64,000 bases of DNA from Paenibacillus sp. G2S3 (GCF_030123105.1 NZ_CP126095.1:3100001-3164000); one strand, 5' to 3'. Shown: positions 9,830 to 18,986, counted from the first letter of the stretch. Program-made: numbers and translations. The notes: generated from the sequence alone by a model not told the origin.

Positions 9830-10333
9830 ATGAAAGATGGATTAGTGAATGCCCTTAATGAACAGATGAATTTTGAGTTTTATTCCGCTCATGTTTATCT
9901 AGCTATGGCTGCCTATTGTTCCGGTGAAAGTCTGGATGGTTTTGCAAACTTTTTCTTGATTCAAGCAGAAGAAGAACGATTCCATGCCATGAAAATCTAT
10001 AAGTTCCTTAATGATCGCGATAATCGGGCAACACTTGAAGCTCTACCAGAGCCGAAGAACGAATACTCTTCGATGCTGGATGCCTTTGAACATGCTTTCG
10101 CGCATGAGCAACAAAACACGAAACGCTTCTATCATTTAGCTGATTTGGCGCTGGATGAGCGTGAACATGCAACGATCTATTTCTTGAAATGGTTTATTGA
10201 CGAGCAAGTAGAAGAGGAAGCGCTCTTTAGCAACATCATTAGTAAACTGAAACGAATTGATAAAGATAGCAACGCCTTCTACATGCTGGATGCTGAATTT
10301 GCTGCACGTACTTTTACAGCTCCTGCTGAGTAA
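9830..10333 (+). CDS. ftnA: Ferritin (FtnA-like non-heme ferritin)
   Basis: Cytoplasmic iron-storage protein of 167 aa, the usual length. It forms a four-helix bundle with ferroxidase ligands visible at E16, E49 and H52 (AEEERFHAM) and further Glu/Gln residues in the third and fourth helices (EHAFAHEQQ, DEQVEEE). Ferritin oxidises Fe(II) and stores Fe(III) in a 24-mer shell. The ribosome site GAGGTGACTG lies before the ATG. It stands alone, with a terminator directly after it. Other iron- or oxygen-linked genes are near (hemerythrin, the hss/hrt heme cluster), but I see no Fur box. Confidence 0.93.
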   Translation: MKDGLVNALNEQMNFEFYSAHVYLAMAAYCSGESLDGFANFFLIQAEEERFHAMKIYKFLNDRDNRATLEALPEPKNEYSSMLDAFEHAFAHEQQNTKRFYHLADLALDEREHATIYFLKWFIDEQVEEEALFSNIISKLKRIDKDSNAFYMLDAEFAARTFTAPAE

Positions 10334-10353
10334 GTGAAGTTACTGCAGACCAG

Positions 10354-10379
10354 AAGCCTGAGAAATCAGGCTTTTTTTA
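10354..10379 (+). terminator. Terminator after ferritin gene
   Basis: Stem AAGCCTGA with TCAGGCTT, a GAAA-type loop, then a run of seven T. It also abuts the stop of the convergent minus-strand gene. Confidence 0.9.
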
Positions 10380-11735
10380 TTTAATTGATGAAGGCAGTTT
10401 AATAGCCAGCAGCTGATTATCCGTTCGGATCATCAGCATGCCTCCGGTTTTAAGCGAAGGGGCAAAGTTACGAGATCCTGTATTCACGGTAAAAATAGGC
10501 TTCAAAGTCAACATATCATAAGCGTGAAATAGGCCATCTGATTGTCCACTATAAACCACGTTTCCAAAAAGATCCGTCTGAACAACAGGATTCTCCCCAT
10601 TATTGAGTACTACAGCCTGCCCATTTCCAAGTTTAAGTGCGGATAGCGTACCCGTATCATAATTGGAATATAACATTCTTTGTTGATGGACTTGGTTAAG
10701 TGGATAATCCTTCTCTTTAGCCATAGAGGTCCAGGTTTGAACTGGTTTACCTTCCGCTGAGTAATTCCAGAAATTATATTTCACAATCTTTTTTCCCTGA
10801 AAAATATAAAAGTCATTTCCATCCAAGAACGCAGTCCCATTTACACCACCAAATGTGAATACTCCATCTTTATTCTCGGTATCTGTCCATTTATATAAAC
10901 GTTCTCCTTTAAGTTCACCCGTTTTTACGTTGAATACAGAAACTTTTACATTACGGTTTACAGGGTTATCATCAAGCATTAACGTATTGGTAATGGAGTA
11001 GAGAAGACCATCCTTTACTGCTAGTGGCCACCATTGTCGGGTCTGGTCCCATAGCTTTTTGCCTGTCAGACTGTCATAAGCGGCAAGAGCGGCAGTTGTT
11101 AAGGCTCCCTGAGAGAGATAACTTCGAATAACAACCCCGTCGGTTTCCATAAGTTCTGATAAGCCTGTAAAGTTATTGCTCTCCTCAACAGCCTTCCATT
11201 TGATCTTCCCACTGACAGCATCGACGGCGGCCAGTTGACTCTCTTGTGTTACATAAATGGTGGAGCCTAACCGTTGTATATTTGTAGCTTTAGGTAGTGA
11301 TAATGAAGCTGACCATGCTTTTTTACCTGCTTCATTAACGGCATATAGGGAGCCGCTTTGGGTCAATCCGTAAATAAATCCATTACTGTACGTGAACAAT
11401 GGGGCTAATTCACTTCCGAATTCCCACATTTTTTTACCTGTTGTAGCATTCAATGCAACTAATTTTTCATTACGCTGTAACGCAAAGACCTTCCCATTCT
11501 CCGCAAGGGCTGTAACATTCTGCCCAGTGATTCTATCTTCCTTTAAGATGGCGAGCGGTGATGACCATACAGGTACAAGATTGGGTGCTTTGACTTCATT
11601 GTAATAGGGATAGCTTGTACTTATGACTGCTTGTTCCGCGGAAATGACGGATAACGATCCGGTGTAAGCTATTGGGGATGCAATACTTGCAACAGCTAAA
11701 ACTTTAATCATTGTCTTGTGCAAAGACTGAATCAT
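10377..11735 (-). CDS. Secreted PQQ-like (pyrrolo-quinoline quinone repeat) beta-propeller protein
   Basis: Exported protein of about 452 aa with a beta-propeller fold. The signal peptide (KVLAVASIASPIAYTGSLSVISA) is followed by repeated PQQ/YVTN-type blades such as VALNATTGKKMWEF, LYAVNEAGKKAWSA, AAVDAVSGKIKWK and AAYDSLTGKKLWDQ. No catalytic signature is seen. Such Gram-positive proteins are mostly uncharacterised binding or scaffold proteins. I chose the ATG at 11735 because GAGGAGCG lies 9 bases upstream; the longer frame to 11783 lacks a ribosome site. It is monocistronic. Confidence 0.8.
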   Translation of the reverse strand: MIQSLHKTMIKVLAVASIASPIAYTGSLSVISAEQAVISTSYPYYNEVKAPNLVPVWSSPLAILKEDRITGQNVTALAENGKVFALQRNEKLVALNATTGKKMWEFGSELAPLFTYSNGFIYGLTQSGSLYAVNEAGKKAWSASLSLPKATNIQRLGSTIYVTQESQLAAVDAVSGKIKWKAVEESNNFTGLSELMETDGVVIRSYLSQGALTTAALAAYDSLTGKKLWDQTRQWWPLAVKDGLLYSITNTLMLDDNPVNRNVKVSVFNVKTGELKGERLYKWTDTENKDGVFTFGGVNGTAFLDGNDFYIFQGKKIVKYNFWNYSAEGKPVQTWTSMAKEKDYPLNQVHQQRMLYSNYDTGTLSALKLGNGQAVVLNNGENPVVQTDLFGNVVYSGQSDGLFHAYDMLTLKPIFTVNTGSRNFAPSLKTGGMLMIRTDNQLLAIKLPSSIK

Positions 11736-11876
11736 CGTTTCACGCTCCTCAAAAATAGTGATTACTATAATTAGACATTTCAAATAGTAAAAAGTTACTA
11801 TTCCAGTAGAACTAGCAAAATCGCCTTCGGCATCCTTATACTTTCTTATATTTAGGAGGTAAAGTTGAACTGAGGC

Positions 11877-11975
11877 AAACTATGTTACGTTCCGCAAAAC
11901 AGTTACGACCTAGCAACTCTATTTGACAGAGGGAACTATTACGCCTCTTAGCAACACTGTTTCTCTAGACCCACC
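11877..11975. repeat. Short degenerate tandem repeats upstream of the CDF gene
   Basis: Related units include AAACTATGTTACG, AAACAGTTACGACCTAGCAAC and GAACTATTACGCCTCTTAGC, followed by AACACTGTTTCTCTAGA. They give a repeat of roughly 36 bases with core TTACG..C..TAGCAAC. I cannot assign the repeat to a riboswitch or operator family. Confidence 0.45.
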
Positions 11976-12026
11976 CGAATCTCGGAGTGTAGTATAGAAC
12001 AATACTATTCTTTGGGGGTTCTTTTT

Positions 12027-12896
12027 TTGGAAAATTACAACGATATCAAACAAGGTGAAAAAGGAGCATGGCTAAGCATAGTTGCTTACATATTCCTATC
12101 CGCCATCAAACTATTTATTGGTACGGTCGCGGGATCTCAAGCGCTACTTGCAGATGGCCTGAACAACAGCACGGATATTATCGCTTCTATCGCCATACTA
12201 ATCGGCCTTAAGATTTCCAGGAGACCGCCGGATTCCAATCATAGCTACGGGCATTTCAGAGCAGAGACCGTGGCATCCTTAATTGCTTCATTTATTATGA
12301 TTGTGGTAGGACTTCAAGTGTTGTACCAGGGCGTGAACAAATTTATTCAACCCGAACTGGAAAGTCCAGATCTTATAGCAGCGTGGACGGCAGTTTTTTG
12401 TGCTGTGATAATGATGGGCGTATATATGTATAACATTAGACTGGCCCGCTCTATCAATAGTAACGCTATGCGAGCAGTAGCACTAGATAATCGATCAGAT
12501 GCTTTAGTTAGCATAGGCGCTTTTGTCGGAATTATAGCTTCTGGATTTGGAATTCCCTGGCTTGATCCGCTTACAGCAATTATTGTTGGCCTGATTATCT
12601 GTAAGACAGCATGGGATATCTTTAGTAAAGCTACGCATGACTTAACAGACGGCTTTGATGCGGAAGAGCTTGAACTCATGAAAGAAACTGTTGCTGAAAT
12701 TGACGGCGTGCAATCCATTAAAGATATCAAAGCTCGCATCCACGGGAATAACGTGCTAGTTGATACAACTGTATTAGTAGATTCCGAGCTTAGCGTGGTG
12801 CAGAGCCATGATATTACGGAAGAAATTGAAGAACAATTGAAAGATAGGCACCAAGTATCAACTGTGCTTGTCCACATTGAACCGGGGCTGAAGTAG
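12027..12896 (+). CDS. Cation diffusion facilitator (CDF) metal efflux transporter
   Basis: Inner-membrane metal/H+ antiporter of about 289 aa with six helices. The divalent-cation site appears as LADGLNNSTD in helix 2 and VALDNRSDA in helix 5, the typical HxxxD/DxxxD-type positions. GHFRAETVASL matches the CDF signature loop. A C-terminal cytoplasmic ferredoxin-like domain (residues about 210-289) is present. The likely start is a TTG at 12027, 8 bases after TTTGGGGGT; a second TTG at 12012 would put that GGGGGT inside the gene. Metal specificity (Zn, Mn, Fe, Co) cannot be read from the sequence. It is monocistronic. Confidence 0.88.
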   Translation: MENYNDIKQGEKGAWLSIVAYIFLSAIKLFIGTVAGSQALLADGLNNSTDIIASIAILIGLKISRRPPDSNHSYGHFRAETVASLIASFIMIVVGLQVLYQGVNKFIQPELESPDLIAAWTAVFCAVIMMGVYMYNIRLARSINSNAMRAVALDNRSDALVSIGAFVGIIASGFGIPWLDPLTAIIVGLIICKTAWDIFSKATHDLTDGFDAEELELMKETVAEIDGVQSIKDIKARIHGNNVLVDTTVLVDSELSVVQSHDITEEIEEQLKDRHQVSTVLVHIEPGLK

Positions 12897-13038
12897 AGGC
12901 AGACACGTAAGTGCGATTTTTCTCTGGATGGATATGGAATTTATCTTGTGATGTTATTAATAGATCTATTGTGCGGAAAGGTGGAAAATTAATTGTATTT
13001 ATCGATATGTTAATTTCAGGAAATGGAATGGTGATTTT

Positions 13039-13449
13039 GTGATTGAATGGAAGGATTCTTATAATATCGGTGTAGAGAAAATAGACTGTCAGCACAGACA
13101 GTTGCTTACGAAATTGAATGAATTTTTTGATGCTTGCAGCAAGCAACAGGGGAAAGAGAAAATCGAAGAAACGCTGAAATTCTTGAAGGAATATACTATC
13201 GAGCATTTTAGCAATGAAGAGCAATTGATGGAAGAGATCGATTTTCCTGAATTGGCGGAACATCGTAAGACGCATGCTAATTTTGTAAAAGCCGTTCTTG
13301 AATTAGAAGAAACTATTAAAACCAAGGGGGTTTCCGTTCTCTCAACGATTAAGCTTAACCGTACATTGACCGATTGGCTTCTGAATCACATTAATAAATG
13401 CGATAAGCTAATTGGTGAATGTATGGCTACGCGTGAAAGAGCTGTATAA
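13039..13449 (+). CDS. Bacteriohemerythrin
   Basis: Cytoplasmic O2-binding non-heme di-iron protein of 136 aa. Hemerythrin ligands are present in order: DCQHRQ, EHFSNEEQLM (HxxxE), AEHRKTHANF (HxxxH) and LLNHINKCDK (HxxxxD). The GTG start has only a moderate ribosome site (GGAATGG). Single-domain bacteriohemerythrins store or sense oxygen or deliver iron. It is a stand-alone gene followed by a terminator. Confidence 0.92.
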   Translation: MIEWKDSYNIGVEKIDCQHRQLLTKLNEFFDACSKQQGKEKIEETLKFLKEYTIEHFSNEEQLMEEIDFPELAEHRKTHANFVKAVLELEETIKTKGVSVLSTIKLNRTLTDWLLNHINKCDKLIGECMATRERAV

Positions 13450-13468
13450 CTGTATACCTCCTCCAATG

Positions 13469-13498
13469 AAGATGCCGACGGGCATTTTCTTTTTTTTG
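13469..13498 (+). terminator. Terminator after bacteriohemerythrin
   Basis: Stem AAGATGCC with GGCATTTT around GACG, followed by a T-rich tail. Confidence 0.8.
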
Positions 13499-13639
13499 AC
13501 GGGGAATGTGATAAAGAATTGTGGTTCGTTATTTGCTCCGTTTTCCGAAGACGGCACTGTAATTTATACTGGGTTAACGGTTTGTGTTATGATTTGAGAT
13601 AAGACGTATAGAGTTAGTACCGTAAAGGGGAGTGGAACG

Positions 13640-14833
13640 ATGAAAACATTACGAATGTTAGCTTCAGGGTTTGCAATGCTGCTTATTCTGGGACTTGTTA
13701 ATTTTTACATTGGGTATCACGGTTGGTTGCTTGTTCATGAATGGTTCTCAGGTGCTTCCACCGGTTTGTTCTGGACATTATTCCTGCTTGTTGCCTTTGC
13801 GTATGTCATTGGAATGATACCGTGGCCTACAATAGTGAAGCCGTTAGCTAGATTCTTTAAAGTAATTGGATCGTATTATCTAGCTTGCATGGAATTTGCT
13901 ATTATCATGTTGCCACTAGCTGATTTGTTGTATGTATTGCTGGGATGGATGGGTGTAGATCGAACGCACTACATCTCAGAAGCGGGAGGTACACTACTGA
14001 TATTACTGGTTGTTTTTCTAGTCTGGGGCTCAATCAATGCTTGGAGTACAGTGATCCGTACGCATCCCATTCCCATCGATAAGTCCATCGGCACTAGTAC
14101 GCCACTTACAATCGCTGTAGCATCCGATCTGCATTTAGGAAATATCGTCGGCAATCGGCATCTCAAAAAAATGGTTGCACAAATGAACGCTATGAAGCCT
14201 GATGTGATTTTGCTGGCTGGGGATGTACTTGACGATAGTATTGAGCCTTTTATTCGCAATAGTATGAGTGAACAGCTGAAGCAATTAAAAGCGCGCCATG
14301 GTGTATACGCAGTGTTAGGCAATCACGAATACTACGGTGGTTCGATTAAGGAATATACTGATTTGATGAGTAGCATAGGCATTAAAGTCCTACAGGATGA
14401 GGTTGAAGAAGTGGCGGGAACGTATATTGTCGGTCGAAAAGATAAGACTGCCGAATCGATGGAAGCCGGTGGTAGAATGAGTGTGAGCTCCTTGTTGAAT
14501 GGTCTTGATCTGACGCGTCCTGTGATTATGATGGATCATCAGCCTACCGGATTTGATGTCGCTGCCCAAGAAGGGGTAGATATTCTGCTCTCCGGCCATA
14601 CACATCGTGGACAGATTGCTCCTAATCACTGGATCACTAAACGTTTATTCGAACTGGACTGGGGTTACCTCCGCAAGGATAAATTACATGTCGTTGTTTC
14701 CTCTGGTTATGGGACCTGGGGACCTCCAATCCGTTTAGCCAGCCGTTCGGAGATTATTAAGCTTGAAGTGGTGTTAGAAGGGACTAAACAATACAGTGAA
14801 GAAGCCATGTCTACAAAGACGGTGTTAATCTAA
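13640..14833 (+). CDS. Membrane-anchored metallophosphoesterase (YkuE/YaeI-like)
   Basis: Calcineurin-like phosphoesterase of 397 aa with four N-terminal membrane helices (about residues 5-25, 35-55, 70-95, 115-135). The catalytic domain follows with the full set of di-metal motifs: SDLHLGN, LAGDVLDD, LGNHEYYGG and GHTHRGQ. Relatives act on phospholipid headgroups such as UDP-glucosamine or lipid phosphates, or have unknown substrates. Start: ATG with AAGGGGAGTGG upstream. It is monocistronic, ended by a strong hairpin. Confidence 0.88.
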   Translation: MKTLRMLASGFAMLLILGLVNFYIGYHGWLLVHEWFSGASTGLFWTLFLLVAFAYVIGMIPWPTIVKPLARFFKVIGSYYLACMEFAIIMLPLADLLYVLLGWMGVDRTHYISEAGGTLLILLVVFLVWGSINAWSTVIRTHPIPIDKSIGTSTPLTIAVASDLHLGNIVGNRHLKKMVAQMNAMKPDVILLAGDVLDDSIEPFIRNSMSEQLKQLKARHGVYAVLGNHEYYGGSIKEYTDLMSSIGIKVLQDEVEEVAGTYIVGRKDKTAESMEAGGRMSVSSLLNGLDLTRPVIMMDHQPTGFDVAAQEGVDILLSGHTHRGQIAPNHWITKRLFELDWGYLRKDKLHVVVSSGYGTWGPPIRLASRSEIIKLEVVLEGTKQYSEEAMSTKTVLI

Positions 14834-14850
14834 CCTATTACCCAAATCAT

Positions 14851-14905
14851 GAGAGGCTGTCTACCAGTAGATTATTTCTACGCGGTGAGGCAGCTTCTTT
14901 TTTTT
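14851..14905 (+). terminator. Terminator after metallophosphoesterase gene (GAGGCTG...CAGCTTC type)
   Basis: Long stem with outer arms GAGGCTGTC and GAGGCAGCTTC and inner stem GTAG...CTAC around ATTATTT, then eight T. The layout is very similar to the hairpin at 25497-25543. Confidence 0.85.
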
Positions 14906-15016
14906 GAAAATATAAACGTATTATATTGTTTACTTGATTGGCAATTATATGTGTAGTTGTTCAAACCCTTTAAAGTTGATACTATGGGTTCATCCGTTAT
15001 TCAGGGAGTGTAAAAG

Positions 15017-15694
15017 ATGAAAAAAATTTTAGTAGCAGATGACGATAGCAATATTCGAACTTTATTAAAGCATGTATTAACTAGAGAAGGTTATCAAGTT
15101 ATGGAGGCCAGCGATGGTCGGGACGCGATACATAAACTAAAAGAAAGCATTGCGGATCTAGCCATCGTGGATGTGATGATGCCACATGTGGACGGATTAG
15201 AGCTATGCCAGCATATAAGGGAAACGTATGATATTCCAATCATTTTGTTAACAGCCAGGCAGCAACTTAGTGATAAAGAGCAGGGTTATTTACGGGGAAC
15301 GGATGATTATGTAACGAAACCGTTTGAACCTGAAGAATTGCTGTTTCGGATCAAAGCTTTATTTCGACGTTATTCCATCGCTTCAGATGATCGGATTCGC
15401 TTGAATTCATTGGTTATCGATCGTAAAAATTATGAGATCACGGATGGCGACGAAGTTCTGTTGCTACCGGTAAAGGAATTTGAACTACTCGCACAACTGG
15501 CACAATATCCAGGAAGACTGTATTCACGAAGTGAGCTGATTGAACTAGTATGGGGAATGGATTACGAAGGTGATGAACGCACGGTGGATGTACATATCAA
15601 GCGATTGCGTCAGCGATTTTTGGATTATCAAAATGACTTTGTGATTCGGACAGTACGGGGAATCGGCTATAAATTGGAGATGATGAACTCGTGA
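15017..15694 (+). CDS. hssR: Heme-response regulator HssR (OmpR family)
   Basis: DNA-binding response regulator of 225 aa. The receiver domain has the acidic pocket DDD (8-10), phospho-acceptor D52 (IVDVMMP), Thr (LLTAR) and Lys (TKPFEP). A winged-helix output domain ends TVRGIGYKLE. The segments SDKEQGYLRGTDDYVTKPFE and DYEGDERTVDVHIKRLRQR match HssR of Staphylococcus and Bacillus closely. Its gene order hssR-hssS-hrtB-hrtA supports the call: HssS senses heme damage and HssR activates the hrt heme exporter. The stop overlaps the GTG of hssS by 4 bp. Confidence 0.87.
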   Translation: MKKILVADDDSNIRTLLKHVLTREGYQVMEASDGRDAIHKLKESIADLAIVDVMMPHVDGLELCQHIRETYDIPIILLTARQQLSDKEQGYLRGTDDYVTKPFEPEELLFRIKALFRRYSIASDDRIRLNSLVIDRKNYEITDGDEVLLLPVKEFELLAQLAQYPGRLYSRSELIELVWGMDYEGDERTVDVHIKRLRQRFLDYQNDFVIRTVRGIGYKLEMMNS

Positions 15695-17067
15695 AGTCCC
15701 TGTATGTAAGGATGTGTATTCTTTTTTGTTCGGCTATTGTTGTGAGCAGCCTTCTTGGTTTCTTGGTGTCTAATATTTATTATCAAGCTCAGATTAAAGC
15801 AAAGAACGATACCAAGCTTACGGGGATGGCCATTGAAATCCAACGGTTTGCAGAATCTCACCCAGATTCTATGGAGGATTATCTGCGAAGTGTAGCTGTA
15901 CTAGGATATAAGATCTATTTAACCGATGCAGAAGGTCAATCCCGATTCTATGGCAAGCCATTTCGGAAAGAGGACTTGGATCAGCAACAGCTTGAGAAGG
16001 TCTTGAGTGGACAAGTGTATCATGGTGTAGCGGAGTTTCCTGATAGTGCATTTATAACAGGATTTTTTGATAACCAATTAAGCAATACGATAGGTGTGCC
16101 TATTGAAGTCAATAATGAGACTTTTGCGTTATTCATGCGTCCAGATGCAGAGGTTCAGTTCGGTGAACTACGCGTGTTTTTTGCTGTCATCATCGGATTT
16201 ACCGTATTGTTCAGTCTAGGATTCGTCATGATCAGCGTACTGCATGTGGTCAGACCTATTATACGTTTGACAACGGCAACTAAACAGATTTCAAAAGGTA
16301 GATATGATATTAAATTAAATACTTGGCGCCGGGATGAGATTGGCCAGTTAGCCTCACACTTTATGATTATGAGTCGTGAGCTGGAACGGACCAATCGTGC
16401 ACGTCAAGAGTTTGTTGCGAATGTATCGCATGAAATCGAATCGCCATTAACTTCTATTCAAGGATTTGCCCAAACCCTTAAAGATCCTACATTACCTGAG
16501 GATGAACGGATACAGTACCTCAATATTATTGATCAAGAAAGCCATCGTCTATCGATGCTTAGTAAACAGCTGCTAACGTTATCTTCTCTTGATTATGATC
16601 CGGATTCCTTGCAGAAGAAATCTATAGATTTGCGGGCACAGCTGCGACAGGTGGTGCAAATCATGGAGTGGAGATTAACAGAGAAGCAATTGGCTGTAAG
16701 ACTGAGTCTTGCCGATATTAGCGTACATGGTGATTCCAATCTATTGTATCAGGTGTGGATGAACCTCATTACTAATGCTATCAAATATACACCTGCTGAG
16801 GGATCTATTATGATTTCCGCAAAGCTTGACGAGGGGAACTGTGTAGTAACCTTTTCGGATACGGGGGAAGGTATTCCTGCTGACGAATTACCACTCATCT
16901 TTGATCGTTTTTATAAAGTCGACCGCGCACGTACACGAGAAACACATAGTAGCGGTCTTGGACTAGCGATTACGCAAAAAATTGTTGAGACACATAACGG
17001 AACCATAGAAGTATCCAGCACAGTTGGCAAAGGCACGACCTTTACCGTAACTCTTCCGCTTTTGTAA
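15691..17067 (+). CDS. hssS: Heme-sensor histidine kinase HssS
   Basis: Membrane sensor kinase of 458 aa. Two helices (about 8-28 and 165-188) flank an extracytoplasmic sensor whose segments FYGKPFR, TGFFDNQLSNT and ALFMRPDAE are typical of HssS. HAMP, HisKA with H247 (VSHEIESP, replacing the usual HELRTP) and HATPase (NLITNAIKYTP, DTGEGIP, GLGLAI) follow. The GTG start overlaps hssR and has GGAG upstream. It should phosphorylate HssR when heme accumulates. Confidence 0.87.
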   Translation: MKSLYVRMCILFCSAIVVSSLLGFLVSNIYYQAQIKAKNDTKLTGMAIEIQRFAESHPDSMEDYLRSVAVLGYKIYLTDAEGQSRFYGKPFRKEDLDQQQLEKVLSGQVYHGVAEFPDSAFITGFFDNQLSNTIGVPIEVNNETFALFMRPDAEVQFGELRVFFAVIIGFTVLFSLGFVMISVLHVVRPIIRLTTATKQISKGRYDIKLNTWRRDEIGQLASHFMIMSRELERTNRARQEFVANVSHEIESPLTSIQGFAQTLKDPTLPEDERIQYLNIIDQESHRLSMLSKQLLTLSSLDYDPDSLQKKSIDLRAQLRQVVQIMEWRLTEKQLAVRLSLADISVHGDSNLLYQVWMNLITNAIKYTPAEGSIMISAKLDEGNCVVTFSDTGEGIPADELPLIFDRFYKVDRARTRETHSSGLGLAITQKIVETHNGTIEVSSTVGKGTTFTVTLPLL

Positions 17068-17074
17068 CTCGTTA

Positions 17075-17096
17075 TTCATACTCCGTTCATTTTCAT
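17075..17096 (+). promoter_or_regulatory. Candidate HssR-binding direct repeat upstream of hrtB
   Basis: TTCAT occurs at 17075, 17086 and 17092. The first two copies (ATTCATAC and GTTCATTT) are 11 bases apart, the same period as the published S. aureus HssR site GTTCATATT-N2-GTTCATATT. A possible -10 TATACA lies at 17112, with no good -35, as expected for an activated promoter. Confidence 0.55.
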
Positions 17097-17136
17097 CTTC
17101 TAAACTGTGACTATACAGATTAGAAGGAGTGGTAAT

Positions 17137-18255
17137 ATGTTTCTAGCCTTAAGGGAAATGCGACATTCTAAAGCCAGATACCTGTTAATAATGGTGATCA
17201 TGTTATTGGTTTCCTTTCTTGTGCTTTTCGTAACAGGACTGGCCAGAGGGTTAGCGTATGCTAACATCTCAGCAATAGAGAATATGCCGGCAAACTATTA
17301 TGTGGTGCAGAAGGATGCGGATCAGACGTTTAGACGTTCTCAGTTAACGGATACGGAGCTCAATAGTGTTCGAGCGGTAGTAGGAGACAATAATGCTTCC
17401 TCACTCGCTCTACAGATGAGTACAGTGACTACGAACGATGCGGATACCAAAGCAGACGTAACTTTTTTCGCAGTAGATATGAATGGTTTACTTGCTCCAA
17501 AAGTGATTGAAGGTGACAAGATTACGAATGACACGCAGGGAAGTGTCATCGTTGATCGTGACTTGGAGCAGTCAGGCATTAAGATTGGTAGTACGATCCA
17601 AGATCAGGCAACTGGGAAGGAATTTAAAGTTACAGGATATGTTGAGAATAGCTCATACAGTCATACCCCGGTAGTCTATATTAACAATAAAGATTGGCAG
17701 GAAATGAGACAGGGTGTTAATCAAGGTAGTGAGGCTACATCCGGAGTTCCTTTTAATGTAATTGCGCTTAATGCAAACGCAGGGCAAGTGGATAAGATCT
17801 CTGCAAATACGAAAAATGTGGAAGTTATTACGCAAAAAGAAGCGATCTCTAATATTCCGGGTTATTCATCAGAACAAGGTTCCCTGCTTATGATGATTGC
17901 GTTCCTGTTCGTAATCGCTGGGTTTGTTCTAGCTGTATTCTTCTATGTCATTACAATTCAGAAAACAAGCCAGTTTGGCATTCTGAAAGCTATGGGTACA
18001 AAAATGTCTTACTTGGCCTGGAGCGTAGTTGGGCAGGTTATGATATTGGCCATTGCAAGTCTTAGCATTAGCTTGCTACTAACCTTTGGAATGAACCAGG
18101 TATTACCAGACACCATGCCATTCCAACTGGAACCTTCAACGATTCTATTAACCAGCGGCTTGTTCGTGGGGATGTCTCTTTTAGGATCACTTATTTCTGT
18201 CGCTAAAGTGGCTAAAGTAGATGCATTAGAAGCAATTGGGAGGGCTGGAGCATGA
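17137..18255 (+). CDS. hrtB: Heme exporter permease HrtB (FtsX-type)
   Basis: Permease of the HrtAB heme-detoxification ABC transporter, 372 aa. Topology: helix near residues 12-34, a large extracellular domain, then three helices (about 245-275, 290-320, 335-360). MFLALREMRHSKARY, LFVTGLARGLA, ENMPANYYVVQK and FFYVITIQKTSQFGILKAMG match HrtB well. I use the ATG at 17137, with AGAAGGAG 8 bases upstream, instead of the longer frame. The stop overlaps hrtA by 4 bp. Confidence 0.88.
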   Translation: MFLALREMRHSKARYLLIMVIMLLVSFLVLFVTGLARGLAYANISAIENMPANYYVVQKDADQTFRRSQLTDTELNSVRAVVGDNNASSLALQMSTVTTNDADTKADVTFFAVDMNGLLAPKVIEGDKITNDTQGSVIVDRDLEQSGIKIGSTIQDQATGKEFKVTGYVENSSYSHTPVVYINNKDWQEMRQGVNQGSEATSGVPFNVIALNANAGQVDKISANTKNVEVITQKEAISNIPGYSSEQGSLLMMIAFLFVIAGFVLAVFFYVITIQKTSQFGILKAMGTKMSYLAWSVVGQVMILAIASLSISLLLTFGMNQVLPDTMPFQLEPSTILLTSGLFVGMSLLGSLISVAKVAKVDALEAIGRAGA

Positions 18256-18944
18256 GTGCGAAATTATTGATGAAGCAAGTGACCAAAACCTACGGTGATG
18301 GCGATACAACGGTATCTGTTCTAAACAATTTGAATCTTGTAGTCAATGAAGGGGAATTCGTTGCCGTCCTTGGACCTTCGGGAACAGGAAAGAGTACATT
18401 CCTATCAGCAGCGGGTGCGCTTCTTACGCCAACCAGTGGTGAGATTTTCATAGATGGAGAATCTCTTACAGATAAAAGTAAAAGTGAGCTGACCGAGCTA
18501 CGATTAGAAAAGATAGGCTTTATGTTCCAAAGCGCACAGCTATTGCCCTACTTGAAGGTAGAAGAGCAGCTTCTCTTTGTTGCTAAACAGGGGAAGATGA
18601 GTTCTAAGGAAGCTAAGGAACGGGCAACAGATTTGATGAAACGTCTGGATATCTGGAAACGTCGAAATCATTATCCTGAGCAGCTATCTGGCGGGGAGAA
18701 GCAACGTGTAGCGATCGCAAGAGCGTGGATGAATAAACCCGCCATCTTGTTTGCTGATGAACCAACAGCGAGTTTGGATTTCAAACGAGGTAGAGAAGTT
18801 GTGAAAATGATTGCTGAAGAAGTAAAGAATGAGGGTAAAGCTGCGGTAATGGTCACTCATGATGAACGGATGCTCGAATGGTGTGATCGCGTGCTGCATC
18901 TGGAAGATGGACGTCTGGTTGAATACGAGTTAAGCAAAAAATAG
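18252..18944 (+). CDS. hrtA: Heme exporter ATP-binding protein HrtA
   Basis: ATPase subunit of the heme exporter, 230 aa. It shows Walker A GPSGTGKST, the Q-loop region FMFQSAQLLPYLKV, signature LSGGEKQRV, Walker B ILFADEPTASLD and H-loop VMVTHDE. The segment around PYLKVEEQL is also seen in HrtA proteins. The ATG overlaps the hrtB stop. With HrtB it lowers membrane heme. A bidirectional terminator follows. Confidence 0.88.
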   Translation: MSAKLLMKQVTKTYGDGDTTVSVLNNLNLVVNEGEFVAVLGPSGTGKSTFLSAAGALLTPTSGEIFIDGESLTDKSKSELTELRLEKIGFMFQSAQLLPYLKVEEQLLFVAKQGKMSSKEAKERATDLMKRLDIWKRRNHYPEQLSGGEKQRVAIARAWMNKPAILFADEPTASLDFKRGREVVKMIAEEVKNEGKAAVMVTHDERMLEWCDRVLHLEDGRLVEYELSKK

Positions 18945-18950
18945 TAAGAA

Positions 18951-18986
18951 AAAACTACTTGTCTTTTCTAGAGACAAGTAGTTTTT
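18951..18986. terminator. Bidirectional terminator between hrtA and the LysR gene
   Basis: A 13-bp arm AAAACTACTTGTC pairs with GACAAGTAGTTTT. A/T runs on both sides give termination on both strands, and it overlaps the 3' end of the minus-strand gene. Confidence 0.9.

Noticed and set aside
11811..12011. NiCo or manganese (yybP-ykoY) riboswitch before the CDF gene
   Set aside because: I could not find the conserved cores of either motif; only degenerate repeats are present.
12347..12877. 176-aa minus-strand frame
   Set aside because: It is antisense to the CDF transporter; Ser/Thr-rich translation is typical of a shadow frame.
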